A stretch of 64,000 nucleotides of DNA from Halorientalis marina. Its GTDB lineage: Archaea > Halobacteriota > Halobacteria > Halobacteriales > Haloarculaceae. Position 1 is the stretch's first letter; each line of letters starts with the position of its first letter. Shown here in pieces: positions 51,488 through 63,062 of the stretch. The stretch is taken from contig NZ_CP095490.1 of the NCBI RefSeq assembly GCF_023028345.1, forward strand, positions 494,568 to 558,567, given 5' to 3'. Both the position numbers and the translations under genes were made by a program. Under the pieces are notes generated by a model, which had not been told where the DNA came from, did not search any database, and saw only the letters and a program-made list of their open reading frames with translations.

Positions 51488-53434
51488 ATGTCACAGGCCG
51501 ATGCGACGAAACTAGCGGCAACAGTAATGGTTGAAAACATCGGGGGAATCTCAGAAACGGAAGTCGAGATACCGCCCGGTGTAACGGTCCTAACTGGCCG
51601 AAACGCAACGAATAGAACGTCGTTTCTCCGGGCCATCATGACTGCCGTCGGAAGCAACGACGTGTCACTCAAAGGGGACGCGGACGAGGGCGAGGTCGAA
51701 CTCACACTCGACGGGGAAACGTATAATCGGACGCTACAGCGGGGGAACGATGCCCTTCAGCTCGACGGCAATCCATTTCTCGACGACTCGACCGTCGCTG
51801 ATCTCTTCGCCTTCCTACTCGAATCGAACGAAGCTCGCCGGGCCGTGATCCGTGGCGACGACCTCCGTGAACTCCTTATGCGGCCGGTCGATACCGACGA
51901 GATACAGGCCGAAATCGACCGTCTCGAACGCGAACGCGACGAAGTCGAAACGAAATTGAACGAGCTGGATTCACTGAAGGGAGAACTCCCGGGCCTCGAA
52001 GAACAGAAACAGCAGCTACAGTCGGATATTGAGGCCAAGCGCGAGGACCTCGAGGAGATCGAATCCGAAATCGACTCCATGGACGCGGACGTGGACGAGA
52101 CCAGAGAAGAGAAGCGGGAACTTGACTCCCGTCTCGAGGACCTCCGCGACCTGCGAGCAGATCTCGAGAGCGTCCGCTCGGACATCGATCTCGAAGAAGA
52201 AAGCATCGCATCCCTCCGGAGCGAACGAGCGGAATTACAGGAGCAAAAGGAGGAACTGCCCGACACCCCGATGGGCGACGCCGGGCATATCGAAGACGAG
52301 ATCTCCCGACTCCGCGAGGAGAAACAGCAGTTGGAGGGCACTGTTCGAAACCTTCAGGACGTCATTCAGTTCAACGAAGAGATGCTCGACGGCGAGCAGT
52401 CTGCGGTTGGGGAGACCCTGAAGTCGGACGAGTCGGACGGCGCTGTCACCGATCAGTTACTCGAGGAAGAGGAAATCGTCTGCTGGACCTGTGGCAGCGA
52501 GGTTCCCGAGGACCGGATTCAGACGACACTCGACGAACTCCGTGACGTTCGACAGGGGTACATGGCTGACATCCGGGAGATCGAAGACGATCTCGACGAA
52601 CTGCGGTCGGACAAACGCGAACGCGAGAAACAGCAGCGGCGCGCCGACGAAGTGCAGCGTAAATTAGACGACATCGAGTCCGAAATCGAGGAGCGAGAAT
52701 CCCGACTGACGGACCTCCGAGATCGGCGTAACGAACTCAGCGACGAGATCGAGACGGTCGAGGCGGAAGTCGAGGAGCTCGAATCCGAGAACTTCGCCGA
52801 CATTCTCGAACTCCACAAGGAGGCGAATCAGGTGGAGTTCGAACTCGGCCAGCTCGAGTCGGACCTCGACGACGTAACCGACCGGATCGCCGAGATCGAA
52901 GACGAACTGACTGACGAGTCCGAGCTACGTGACCGTCGAGAGGCCCTCAAGTCGGAGCTGGAGGAACAGCGAACGCGTATCGACCAGATCGAGCGTCAGG
53001 CTGTCGAGGAGTTCAACGACCGTATGGACGACATCCTCGACATGCTAAACTACGAGAACCTCGCGCGTATCTGGATTGAGCGAGTGCAGAAAACCGTCCG
53101 CGAAGGGCGCCGTAACGTGGAGAAGACGGTCTTCGAATTGCACGTCGTTCGAACGACTGACTCGGGGGCGACCTACGAGGACACGATCGATCACCTCTCC
53201 GAGAGCGAGCGCGAGGTGACGGGACTGACGTTCGCGCTGGCCGGGTATCTCGTCCACGACATCCACGAAACCGTTCCCTTCATGATGCTTGACTCGCTCG
53301 AAGCGATCGACTCCGAACGGATCGCGGATCTCGTCTCGTACTTTTCGGAGTATGCGTCGTATCTCGTCGTTGCCCTCCTCCCTGAGGACGCACAGGCTCT
53401 CTCCGAGGAATACACACGCGTTACCGACATCTGA
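51488..53434 (+). CDS. Archaea-specific SMC-related protein (ASRP), Rad50-like
   Basis: A 648-residue ATPase with globular ends and a long coiled coil (about 130-560). Near the N-terminus the P-loop reads LTGRNATNRTSFL: the usual Walker lysine position holds Arg. A zinc-hook-like CWTC (C332-C335) sits in the middle of the coil as in Rad50. The C-terminal part has a signature-like SESEREVTGLTF and a Walker B-like FMMLDSLEAID. It faces the RdfA gene, with 27 bases between the stops. The family is haloarchaeal and thought to act with RdfA in cell-shape or DNA organisation; the molecular role is unclear. Confidence 0.85.
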   Translation: MSQADATKLAATVMVENIGGISETEVEIPPGVTVLTGRNATNRTSFLRAIMTAVGSNDVSLKGDADEGEVELTLDGETYNRTLQRGNDALQLDGNPFLDDSTVADLFAFLLESNEARRAVIRGDDLRELLMRPVDTDEIQAEIDRLERERDEVETKLNELDSLKGELPGLEEQKQQLQSDIEAKREDLEEIESEIDSMDADVDETREEKRELDSRLEDLRDLRADLESVRSDIDLEEESIASLRSERAELQEQKEELPDTPMGDAGHIEDEISRLREEKQQLEGTVRNLQDVIQFNEEMLDGEQSAVGETLKSDESDGAVTDQLLEEEEIVCWTCGSEVPEDRIQTTLDELRDVRQGYMADIREIEDDLDELRSDKREREKQQRRADEVQRKLDDIESEIEERESRLTDLRDRRNELSDEIETVEAEVEELESENFADILELHKEANQVEFELGQLESDLDDVTDRIAEIEDELTDESELRDRREALKSELEEQRTRIDQIERQAVEEFNDRMDDILDMLNYENLARIWIERVQKTVREGRRNVEKTVFELHVVRTTDSGATYEDTIDHLSESEREVTGLTFALAGYLVHDIHETVPFMMLDSLEAIDSERIADLVSYFSEYASYLVVALLPEDAQALSEEYTRVTDI

Positions 53435-53461
53435 CTACCGATCACTCAGCAGTTGCCTCTT

Positions 53462-54106
53462 CTACTGGGGCTCGCTTGACTGACATTCGCAGCGCCCCTC
53501 TCGGAGCAACTCGACGATATCGTACTGTGTGTTACAGTCTTCACAGAGGACAGTAACGTCAACGAAGATGCGGAACTCGCCGAGTGCGAGCTGATCCGTG
53601 TTCGTGAGTTGTTCGAGACTTTTCTCGGCGACTGATCGTGTCCGCGACTGGAGTCGCTGCAGCGTCTCGATCACGTTTCCGACGCGTTTCGCGCTACTCT
53701 CGCGTTCGTATTCCGCACCTCGATATTCCTTGAGATAGGTACGAATCGCCTGATACGTGACGAAATCCCGCTCCAGTCGCTTGATGTCGACACCGTCCTG
53801 CTCGAGACGGCGGCGGGCTTCCGTCCGATTCCCACTGCTGACTTCGTCACCGGTCAGCAATCGATATAGGTTGCTCACTTCTCCCTCAACCGTCGACATT
53901 CCCGCATCGGCCATCGCTGACTCGAGCAATCGTTCGTTGAACCGATCGGCGAGTGCGCGCAGACTTTCGCGCTGGTCCCCGTCTGCTGTCCAACGTTCCT
54001 CGAGCCGCTCACCGAACTGGTCTCCGAGTCCATACACTTCGATCAATCGTGCGACTTTGCTATCGATCCTCTCGTCCGCGCTCTCATCGTCAGTATCCGA
54101 AGACAT
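53462..54106 (-). CDS. rdfA: Rod-determining factor RdfA family protein
   Basis: The start MSSDTDDESADERIDS (54106) is preferred over an ATG three codons upstream. The 214-residue protein has the family's pattern: KVARLIEVYGLGDQFGERLEERWT, SLRALADRFNERLLESAM, NLYRLLTGDEVSSGNRTEARRRLEQ. The C-terminal zinc pair is CEDC...CEC. RdfA was identified in Haloferax volcanii as needed for rod shape; many haloarchaeal genomes carry several paralogues on plasmids, usually beside an ASRP gene. This copy is therefore probably an accessory paralogue. Confidence 0.8.
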   Translation of the reverse strand: MSSDTDDESADERIDSKVARLIEVYGLGDQFGERLEERWTADGDQRESLRALADRFNERLLESAMADAGMSTVEGEVSNLYRLLTGDEVSSGNRTEARRRLEQDGVDIKRLERDFVTYQAIRTYLKEYRGAEYERESSAKRVGNVIETLQRLQSRTRSVAEKSLEQLTNTDQLALGEFRIFVDVTVLCEDCNTQYDIVELLREGRCECQSSEPQ

Positions 54107-54456
54107 CGTTGCCAAATACTTGAATCTAGAGACGTATTAAGTAGGGGGTTGTTCTATCCCAGTCTCACATCGAGTAGAATAACATAACTATGCCCATTAT
54201 CTTGATCTGGTGGTTACCAATCCGGTTCGTTGGCACCGTCTAGATAACCTCCGCAGAAATTTGACTATATAGCGCCTGATGGGGCCGCTGACGGTTGTAA
54301 TATCAACGGAATGCCTGCACCATTTCTATTGGCCTGACGATTGTCCACCCTACTCGTATGAAAGCGGTCGGTCCGCACTTTGAGTGGCTGAAACCACTGT
54401 TCGGTTTGTCCTGTTTTAAGTATTTAAATTCGGCGTGAGTTCCTCAGATCTGAGTG
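54107..54456. other. AT-rich spacer upstream of RdfA
   Basis: No gene. It should hold the RdfA promoter (minus strand) and, near its right side, the decayed left end of an ISH8-like element (TTTTAAGTATTTAAATTC at 54413-54430 is AT-rich). Confidence 0.35.
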
Positions 54457-54955
54457 ATGGGAATACAGATGAATAGAGTTTGCCCATCAACCGTTTGGAT
54501 TGAGTTTCACTCGCTGTTCGACGCAGTTAACAGCAAGTCCATTGCTGACGACTTCGAAATCGAGACATACTCCACGAAACATGATTTTGAGAATGACCTC
54601 AAAGTCGCCATTTTGAAGCAGTCATCCCATCCGATTCGCTTGCCGAACTCGCTGAGAAAACCATTATCAACGACAAGTTAGCATATCTGGCTGGCTCGAC
54701 CTTCTCTAGGTTGACGAACGACCGCGTCTATCGCGCGGTTGTTCATCTCTTCTTTGAGTTGCTTCATTCACCCAGTTCTACCACCAACATGGGTTCCGAC
54801 GCAAGCACCTAGAATGGTTCGGTCGCGCTGTCATAGCGACTGATGTAGCTACTCCCACTCTCACCAGATCGGTTGCTGTCCCAAGCGAACGCCATGACAC
54901 CGAGATTCTGCATGTGATTGAACCTGATAAGAAAGGCTCCATCTTGTACACCTGA
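54457..54955 (+). pseudogene. ISH8-like (IS4 family) transposase remnant in three frames
   Basis: Three consecutive fragments in different frames follow the order of an ISH8-type transposase: WIEFHSLFDAVNSKSIADDF with EIETYSTKHDFENDLKVAIL; then NDKLAYLAGSTFSRLTNDRVY with LFFELLHS; then GFRRKHLEWFGRAVIATDV with LTRSVAVPS. Frameshifts lie at about 54640 and 54775. The 3' half of the gene, with the remaining catalytic residues, is missing. Confidence 0.65.
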
Positions 54956-55028
54956 TTACTTGCTATCCCCTACTAAAATAGGAGCTGGTGTTTTCTGTTA
55001 GTGAATGTTGAATCCATTTCTCGTAGAA

Positions 55029-55790
55029 TTAATCTCGATACTTTATGTTTAGTTCTATACTGGTAGATGCATCAATTATCTTCTCTCCAAACCTCTTCTG
55101 TAAGTATTCTGGCTTCCGCCCTTTTGCTGGTACAGAGACGCTGATTGCGCCAAGTGTTGATTTTCCCTCGACGCCTGATGCGATAGACATTACTCCTCGG
55201 AGAGACTCCTCATTGCTGATAGCGAATCCTTGATTTCGCACTTGTTCTAGTTCCTCCTGTAATACGTCGATGCTCCCGATCGTCTTTTCTGTTTTTGTAG
55301 GTAACTCGGATTCGAAGAGTGTTTGCACCTCTCCTGTTGGAAGCATTGCAAGTATTGCCTTTCCAGCTGCAGTTTGATGAAGGGGAACACGACTCCCGAG
55401 AGGAACGAAATTCCTCATTTCATAATTATCATTCCTAATATGGGTATAGATTCCATCTTTCCGGTGCTTTATTGCGAATGACACAAGCTCGTCCACTTCT
55501 TCGACGAGATCTCCTAATTCCGGTTGGGCAAGTCGGCAAAGTGTACAATTATCCCGAACATATCCACCGTGCGTAAGAAGGCCAAAGTCTAACCGGTATT
55601 TTCCGGAATTATTGTTCACATAACCATAATCCTCCATCGTGGATAAATGCTTGTGAACCGCACCTTTTGACAGTTCTAACCCGTTCGCGATCTCGGTAAC
55701 ACCAGCTTCTCCTTCATTTTGGAGATATTCGATAATAGAAAACAGTGTTCTATCTGAACCGACGCCTGTTTTTGTGTTATCTTCTATCAT
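55029..55790 (-). CDS. IclR-family transcriptional regulator
   Basis: Start at MIEDNTKTGVGSDRTLF (55790); an ATG five codons upstream is also possible. The 253-residue protein has an N-terminal winged HTH (GVTEIANGLELSKGAVHKHLSTMEDYGYV, about 30-60) and the IclR effector domain (VDELVSFAIKHRKDGIYTHI to GAISVSVPAKGRKPEYL). A CTLC pair near residue 80 could bind metal or sense redox. The gene is much AT-richer than its neighbours and stands among transposase wrecks, which suggests recent acquisition. The closest candidate target is the YeiH-type exporter downstream in the same AT-rich patch. Effector unknown. Confidence 0.85.
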   Translation of the reverse strand: MIEDNTKTGVGSDRTLFSIIEYLQNEGEAGVTEIANGLELSKGAVHKHLSTMEDYGYVNNNSGKYRLDFGLLTHGGYVRDNCTLCRLAQPELGDLVEEVDELVSFAIKHRKDGIYTHIRNDNYEMRNFVPLGSRVPLHQTAAGKAILAMLPTGEVQTLFESELPTKTEKTIGSIDVLQEELEQVRNQGFAISNEESLRGVMSIASGVEGKSTLGAISVSVPAKGRKPEYLQKRFGEKIIDASTSIELNIKYRD

Positions 55791-55840
55791 GCTTAGATGT
55801 ATCACTGTTTTCGTGGGTCATAAATGTTCACCATTAGAGA

Positions 55841-56215
55841 ATGGTGAGTGTCAACTTTAGGCTAAAGGTGGCGGTCGACCAAAGGTACGTTAGTCACTTA
55901 ACAATGCTCAGCTGTATAGAGGAGGAAACCCGCCAGCAGCAAATTTTTGTATGCAGACACTGTCAAACAGTGGGTTGGTGTCGTTTCCATACTATGCCAG
56001 CTTTTGGTTCTGGAAAACGAGTCATTCGTGGACTATTATCTGAGGGATTTGCCAGTGGTTCCATCGGTGTAAGAACCTGTTCGAGTCCGACTGCTATACT
56101 AACAGCCAGAAGTCTCCACACAGCGTCTTGGTAGAATACCGCCTCAACTCTTCTAAACGCGGCTTCTCTGAGTGAATATCCGTTACTTCTGGCCACCAGG
56201 ATAGTATCGTCAGGA
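55841..56215. other. Decayed region, nothing firm
   Basis: Short frames on both strands show no recognisable domain. The minus-strand stretch coding for SNGYSLREAAFRRVEAVFYQ could be the remains of a transposase, but I cannot confirm it. Confidence 0.25.
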
Positions 56216-56249
56216 ATGGCCACCGACGAGACGAAAACGACGATGACGG

Positions 56250-56530
56250 TTAGATGCTGTACATCTGGGTGGCAATCGATTGTACTACACTCAAGATGCT
56301 TTACGTCGATGTTTTGCCGGCTGATCCAGCTGACGCAGTTCTTCTCACAAAGAAGAACTCAATGTCGCCGCAATCGGCCTGCACCAGCGGGCGACTGCGG
56401 CCCACTGGCACAACTGGTCATAGAGGTGGTACCCTACAACAGTGAGCGTGAACTCTCCGGAAGTCGCTTCTTCATCGAAGCCTGGTTTTAGCCTGTTCAA
56501 ATACCGAACGGCCGTTCTGGCTCAACTTCT
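56250..56530 (+). pseudogene. IS6-like transposase remnant
   Basis: In one frame LYIWVAIDCTTLKMLYVDVLP and, further on and in another frame, FIEAWFSLFKYRTAVLAQLL, which match the catalytic-core and C-terminal patterns of haloarchaeal IS6-type transposases (W-A-x-D...L, then ERWFSxLKYRT). The catalytic Asp-rich centre between them is scrambled. Terminal repeats are not recognisable. Confidence 0.45.
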
Positions 56531-56905
56531 AGACGGAATACCGTCGACTCACCGGATCATAGCTACAAACCTTTGCCGCTCTAGATCCATCCGAGAGGTT
56601 GTCATTACAAGAAGTCAAATCCGTCCTGAGCTGGCCGAGTGTCAATTACTGCGATTAGGTGGTCTGAAAATGGAAAGAAACGCTTGCTGAGACACACAGG
56701 GCAACTTGTCGACAGCGCCGCTGTCGCGGATTTCGAATGACGAAAGCCAGATCGAAATTGATTGCAAGAAAGGTGGGTGTATACGGTGATCAGTACGGGG
56801 TAAAAACTGCTGTTGGAGGTTACTGTGGTCAGTCGCCACGGAATCGGCCCCGCGGTGGCGTCTCTCCATCGAAGAACCCGTCAATTTTGGGGGAGATAAC
56901 CAAAA
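56531..56905. other. Spacer with decayed repeats, no gene
   Basis: Nothing coding is supported. It becomes AT-rich before the promoter at 56907. Confidence 0.3.
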
Positions 56906-56906
56906 T

Positions 56907-56915
56907 CATATAACC
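56907..56915 (+). promoter_or_regulatory. TATA box of the YeiH-type operon
   Basis: TCATATAAC about 25-33 bases before ATG 56940: a leaderless-type haloarchaeal promoter. Confidence 0.5.
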
Positions 56916-56939
56916 GATATCGCACAAGTTAGCAGTACA

Positions 56940-57125
56940 ATGGACAGTCGGGACTGTAAGACTCAGGAGGTCAATGACGATCAAGGTGATACACAATATG
57001 GGCCATGGATTTCGCGATATAGATTGCTACAAGCTTGGGAGAACATTAGTCGGGACTGGAAAGCTGTTCTCTTTGGAATCTCACTACTCCTACTCGTAAT
57101 AATTGGCGTTTCCATACCGTGGTGA
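56940..57125 (+). CDS. Small single-helix membrane protein before the YeiH-type exporter
   Basis: A 61-residue protein: an acidic N-terminus, an amphipathic helix (RYRLLQAWENISRDW) and one transmembrane helix (AVLFGISLLLLVIIGVSI). It ends seven bases before the exporter start, so the two are co-transcribed. It may be a split-off first helix or subunit of the exporter. Confidence 0.55.
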   Translation: MDSRDCKTQEVNDDQGDTQYGPWISRYRLLQAWENISRDWKAVLFGISLLLLVIIGVSIPW

Positions 57126-57132
57126 GTTATCT

Positions 57133-58134
57133 ATGAGGCGACTTAGATTGATTCTTCCTGGTCTAACAATTCTTATCCTGATCGGGATATTCGCCCGGTT
57201 AATCTCCGTAACTGTCCCTCTGATGAACCATCTTATACTAGCTATTTTAATTGGGCTTTTTATTGGTAACTTGTATGAGATTCCTGAATGGGCTGAGTCT
57301 GGTATTGCAACACATAAATTATGGCTTGAGGCAGGAATCGTAGTAATGGGAGCAAGTGTTGCACTTGACCAAGTAATAGCTGCCGGACCGACGATACTGG
57401 CCCTTGTAGTCACTACGGTTATTGTAATAATCCTCCTCGTTGAAACGCTCTCCATTGGTCTATTCGATATTCAGACGAAAGTCCCCTCACTACTCGCTGC
57501 TGGATCGAGTATCTGTGGCGTGTCTGCAATTGTAGCAGTAGCTGGTGGAATTAAAGCCAACGAGCGCGAGATTGCCTACGCGGCAGCAACCATTTTGTTA
57601 TTCGATACTATAACTATAATTTCATATCCAATTCTCGGCCAAGTAATGGGACTATCTGATACCGTGTTCGGGGTATGGGCTGGTCTCACGATGTTCAGCA
57701 CTGGTCCAGTGACCGCGGCTGGTTTTACATTTTCTGAACGTGCTGGCGAATGGGCTGTAATTGTAAAGCTCACCCGGAACGCCTTAATCGGTGTTGTTGC
57801 CATTGCCTACTCCCTTTTCTACACACGTCGGGGCGAAAACGCGATGGAATCCTCAACGAACCAGTGGCAATATCTCTGGCAATCTTTCCCAAAGTTTGTA
57901 TTGGGATTTTTATTTGTAATGTTTGTAGCCAATATCGGAATTCTGAATCAACAACAGGTCACTACCCTCGAAAATGCTTCTAATTGGCTATTCTTATTTG
58001 CGTTTGCTGGACTAGGCTTTGAGATTCAGTTCAGCGAGATTCGTTCTACAGGTTTAAAACCAATCTTTGTTGTTCTTACCACTCTAATATCTACGAGTGT
58101 AGTCTTACTGTTGATCCTCAGAGTATTATTTTAG
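57133..58134 (+). CDS. YeiH/UPF0324-family putative sulfate exporter
   Basis: Start at ATG 57133 (MRRLRLILPG). The 333-residue protein has about ten hydrophobic helices. The family's conserved stretches are visible: WLEAGIVVMGASVALDQV and the Gly/Ser-rich SLLAAGSSICGVSAIVAVAGGI (half-helix motif). Members are annotated as sulfate or sulfonate exporters, with the substrate usually inferred. Codon use is AT-rich like the IclR gene, which may regulate it. It is downstream of the small membrane protein and upstream of a dead IS. Confidence 0.8.
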   Translation: MRRLRLILPGLTILILIGIFARLISVTVPLMNHLILAILIGLFIGNLYEIPEWAESGIATHKLWLEAGIVVMGASVALDQVIAAGPTILALVVTTVIVIILLVETLSIGLFDIQTKVPSLLAAGSSICGVSAIVAVAGGIKANEREIAYAAATILLFDTITIISYPILGQVMGLSDTVFGVWAGLTMFSTGPVTAAGFTFSERAGEWAVIVKLTRNALIGVVAIAYSLFYTRRGENAMESSTNQWQYLWQSFPKFVLGFLFVMFVANIGILNQQQVTTLENASNWLFLFAFAGLGFEIQFSEIRSTGLKPIFVVLTTLISTSVVLLLILRVLF

Positions 58135-58306
58135 GTTGCAAACCTAGGGTTGAAATATATCGCGATGATGTGGCGATCTCTAATAACTTATGAAGAAGTG
58201 ATTGCTACGCCCTCCATGGATTCAATAGGCGCACAGTATCATTCTGATCGCTTTGGTGCTACTTTACTATACGCTATTCAGTGTAGATTCATTTGGTAAC
58301 GGATGG

Positions 58307-59378
58307 CAGAGGGTGTCATAGAACGGTTACCACACCAAGAAGCAGGGTGAACGCTGAGGTGGTATGAGTTCAGCGACCCTGTAAGATGATCCTTCGGTAG
58401 AGACGTTGTTCAATGTCGCGGAGACCGAGATGCTAGCGTTGTTTGAACATCTCTCCCTCGAGTTTCTCGGAGAGTTCGACGTGTCCGCCCCGGCGGAGAC
58501 GGGGCGAACACGAGAGCATGAACCACCAGAGCTGATGCGTAGGTTCCTCCACTGCTACTGCCACGACATCTACGGCATCCGTCCCGTTGAACGAGAGCTC
58601 CGGAACACGGTCGTCTGGCTGGGCTCTGGCTTTGATTCACCGCCGTCCAGAGACGCGGTCGATCGCTTTCTCACCGACCTCGAACACGTCGTTGACGATG
58701 TTTTCACCCGGCTCGTCGAGCAGGCCGCCCGCTGCGGCCTGCTCGACTTGACCTACTGCATCGATTCAACCGACGTGAGAGCGATGCCCGCCGACCAAGA
58801 CGCCTCGAAGTGCTACGATCCAACCGCCGACGAGTACTACCACGAATACGGCTGTACGATCGTCTCGACCGGATCAAAGATCCCGATAGCAGCAGAGTTC
58901 ACAGAGAGTTAGCAAGCGCCAGAGGAGACGGCGATGCGCGTCACGCGTGACGCGCTCGCCGTCGCCCAGCCGATCTGGATGGTCGGTGACAGCGCCTACG
59001 ACACGCTCGACTGGCACGACCACCTGTTGGCCGCAGGGGTCGTGCCAGTCGCTCCCTACAACGCGCGAAACACCGACGATCCGCTGGATATCGAGTACAG
59101 GATCGAAGATCGCATCGAGAAACACAGCGAGGACGTTCAGCTGAAGCAATCCACGTTGGATGAGACGTACAACCGCCGTACTGGCGTCGAACGAACCAAT
59201 GAATCAGTGAAAGACTGCGGCCTCGGGCGTGCGTTCGCCCGAGGCCGCATCCACGCACGAGCACAAGTGTTCCTTGCGCTGTGCCGTCGGCTCGTCGTCG
59301 CAATCACCAACTACGAACGTGGAGACAATCCGGGAAGTACCGTGATCGCGGTGTGAGAACTCTTCTATGACACCCTCG
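58307..59378 (+). mobile_element. DDE-type IS with terminal inverted repeats and 8-base target duplication, transposase dead
   Basis: Inverted ends GAGGGTGTCATAGAA (58309-58323) and TTCTATGACACCCTC (59363-59377). The element is flanked by ACGGATGG on both sides (58299-58306 and 59379-59386), an 8-base target duplication. The same end sequence marks the relic at 29532. The transposase carries two in-frame stops. Confidence 0.75.
58364..59356 (+). pseudogene. DDE transposase of haloarchaeal IS4/IS5-superfamily type, two nonsense mutations
   Basis: One frame runs from ATG 58364 to 59356 (about 330 codons) with TAA at 58382-58384 (codon 7) and TAG at 58910-58912. Between and after them are the catalytic blocks: LLDLTYCIDSTDVRAMP (first Asp), IWMVGDSAYDTLD (second Asp), TLDETYNRRTGVERTNESV (Glu). 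The second stop most likely replaced a Lys codon (AAG), the first a Gln codon (CAA); both are single-base changes. Expression of the complete enzyme is not possible without suppression, but an intact relative could still mobilise the element through its ends. Confidence 0.8.
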
Positions 59379-59440
59379 ACGGATGGTACAAAACTTTCTG
59401 TGTGTTTCTGGTAGAGTAAGAGAACGTATGGTTCATGGGA

Positions 59441-59450
59441 ATTTTTATAT
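59441..59450 (+). promoter_or_regulatory. TATA box upstream of the cox operon
   Basis: ATTTTTATAT about 85-94 bases before the coxG start, in the only AT-rich stretch between the IS and the operon. The transcript would carry a leader of about 60 bases. Confidence 0.45.
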
Positions 59451-59534
59451 CTTGAGTCCGACTATGTCAGATGGCGCAGCAAGATAACAATTATCAAACA
59501 AGGCTGCAGAACGGTAAATCTATCAGAACAACCG

Positions 59535-60134
59535 ATGGAATTTGAGGACACATTCACAATCGAGGACGTATCGTCAGAGGAGGTCTGGCTTGCGCTGTCG
59601 GACCCGATCCTCATCAAGCAGTCGTTGCCGGGTTGTCAGTTCCTGACCCGGATCGACGACCCCGACGACGTAGACTTCGACGCGCTCCAGGAAGCCGAAC
59701 CGGAGGAGGACCCGGTGACCCTGCCGGAGGCCGAACCGGAGGACATCTCGGAGCGAGCGTTCGTCGAGGGCGGCCACTACGCGGCGCTGATGCAGATCAG
59801 CGTCGGGAGCGTGAAGCCGAGTTTCCGGACGGTCGTCACCATCGATGAGCGGGAGTTCCCGGAGATGAACGCCGCGGGCGAGGGGAGCGCGAGCGACTCC
59901 TCGTTCGAGATGTCCTCGGGGATGACCCTCGTCGAGACCGACGAGGGCGTCGATATCGAGTGGCAGGCCGAGGCCGACGTGTTCGGCAAGGTCGCGCAGA
60001 TGGGACAGCGCGTCATCAGTCCGGTCGCCAACCGCGTCGTCAGCCGGTTCTTCGGCAGCGTCGAGGACCGGCTGACCGACGTCGCAGACGAAGAATCCAG
60101 CGGATTGCGAGACCGCGTTCGAAACCTGCTGTAA
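59535..60134 (+). CDS. coxG: CoxG-like SRPBCC protein
   Basis: A 199-residue protein of the CoxG/SRPBCC group: MEFEDTFTIEDVSSEEVWLAL, then SDPILIKQSLPGCQFL, the typical start of CoxG. It continues with a beta-grasp part (YAALMQISVGSVKPSFRTVVTI) and a C-terminal helix (RVVSRFFGSVEDRL) that docks on membranes in bacterial CoxG. An acidic insert (EAEPEEDPVTLPEAEPEDISE) at about 52-75 is probably a haloarchaeal feature. CoxG recruits the CO dehydrogenase to the membrane for electron transfer. First gene of a coxG-S-L-M operon. Confidence 0.8.
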   Translation: MEFEDTFTIEDVSSEEVWLALSDPILIKQSLPGCQFLTRIDDPDDVDFDALQEAEPEEDPVTLPEAEPEDISERAFVEGGHYAALMQISVGSVKPSFRTVVTIDEREFPEMNAAGEGSASDSSFEMSSGMTLVETDEGVDIEWQAEADVFGKVAQMGQRVISPVANRVVSRFFGSVEDRLTDVADEESSGLRDRVRNLL

Positions 60135-60187
60135 CACACCAGCTGCAGTCACGAACTGTACAAGATAATGACAAACACCGAATGAAT

Positions 60188-60682
60188 ATGGCAGAACACG
60201 ACATCACACTCACGGTAAACGGGACGGAACACGAACTGACGGTCGAATCACGGGCCCTGCTGGTCCACGCGTTGCGGGACCAGCTCGGCTATACGGGCCT
60301 CAACGTCGGCTGTGAAAGCACCATGTGCGGGGCCTGCACGGTCCACCTCGACGGGGACGCCGTCAAGTCCTGCACGGTCCTGGCGGCACAGGCCGACGGC
60401 GCCGAGGTCACGACGGTCGAGGGACTCTCCGACGACGGCGAGTTCCACCCCATCCAGGAGGGGTTCCAGGAGGAACACGGCCTGCAGTGTGGCTACTGCA
60501 CGCCGGGCATGATGATGACCGCCACGCAACTGCTCGAAGAGAACCCCGACCCCGACGACGAGGAGATACGCGAGGCCCTGGAGGGGAACCTCTGTCGCTG
60601 TACCGGCTACCAGAACATCGTCAAGGCGGTCGAGAACGCCGCCGAGAAGATGGGCGGGACCGCCGCACGGGGGGACGACTGA
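60188..60682 (+). CDS. coxS: CoxS-like [2Fe-2S] small subunit
   Basis: Start at ATG 60188 ([17 protein letters not shown]); an ATG six bases earlier is equally possible. The 164-residue protein carries the two [2Fe-2S] sets of the xanthine-oxidase family: [14 protein letters not shown] with a further Cys in SCTVLA, and [11 protein letters not shown] with CRCTGY. It passes electrons from the molybdenum site to FAD in CoxM. It ends one base before the coxL start. Confidence 0.9.
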   Translation: MAEHDITLTVNGTEHELTVESRALLVHALRDQLGYTGLNVGCESTMCGACTVHLDGDAVKSCTVLAAQADGAEVTTVEGLSDDGEFHPIQEGFQEEHGLQCGYCTPGMMMTATQLLEENPDPDDEEIREALEGNLCRCTGYQNIVKAVENAAEKMGGTAARGDD

Positions 60683-60683
60683 C

Positions 60684-63061
<2,378 letters not shown>

Positions 63062-63062
<1 letters not shown>

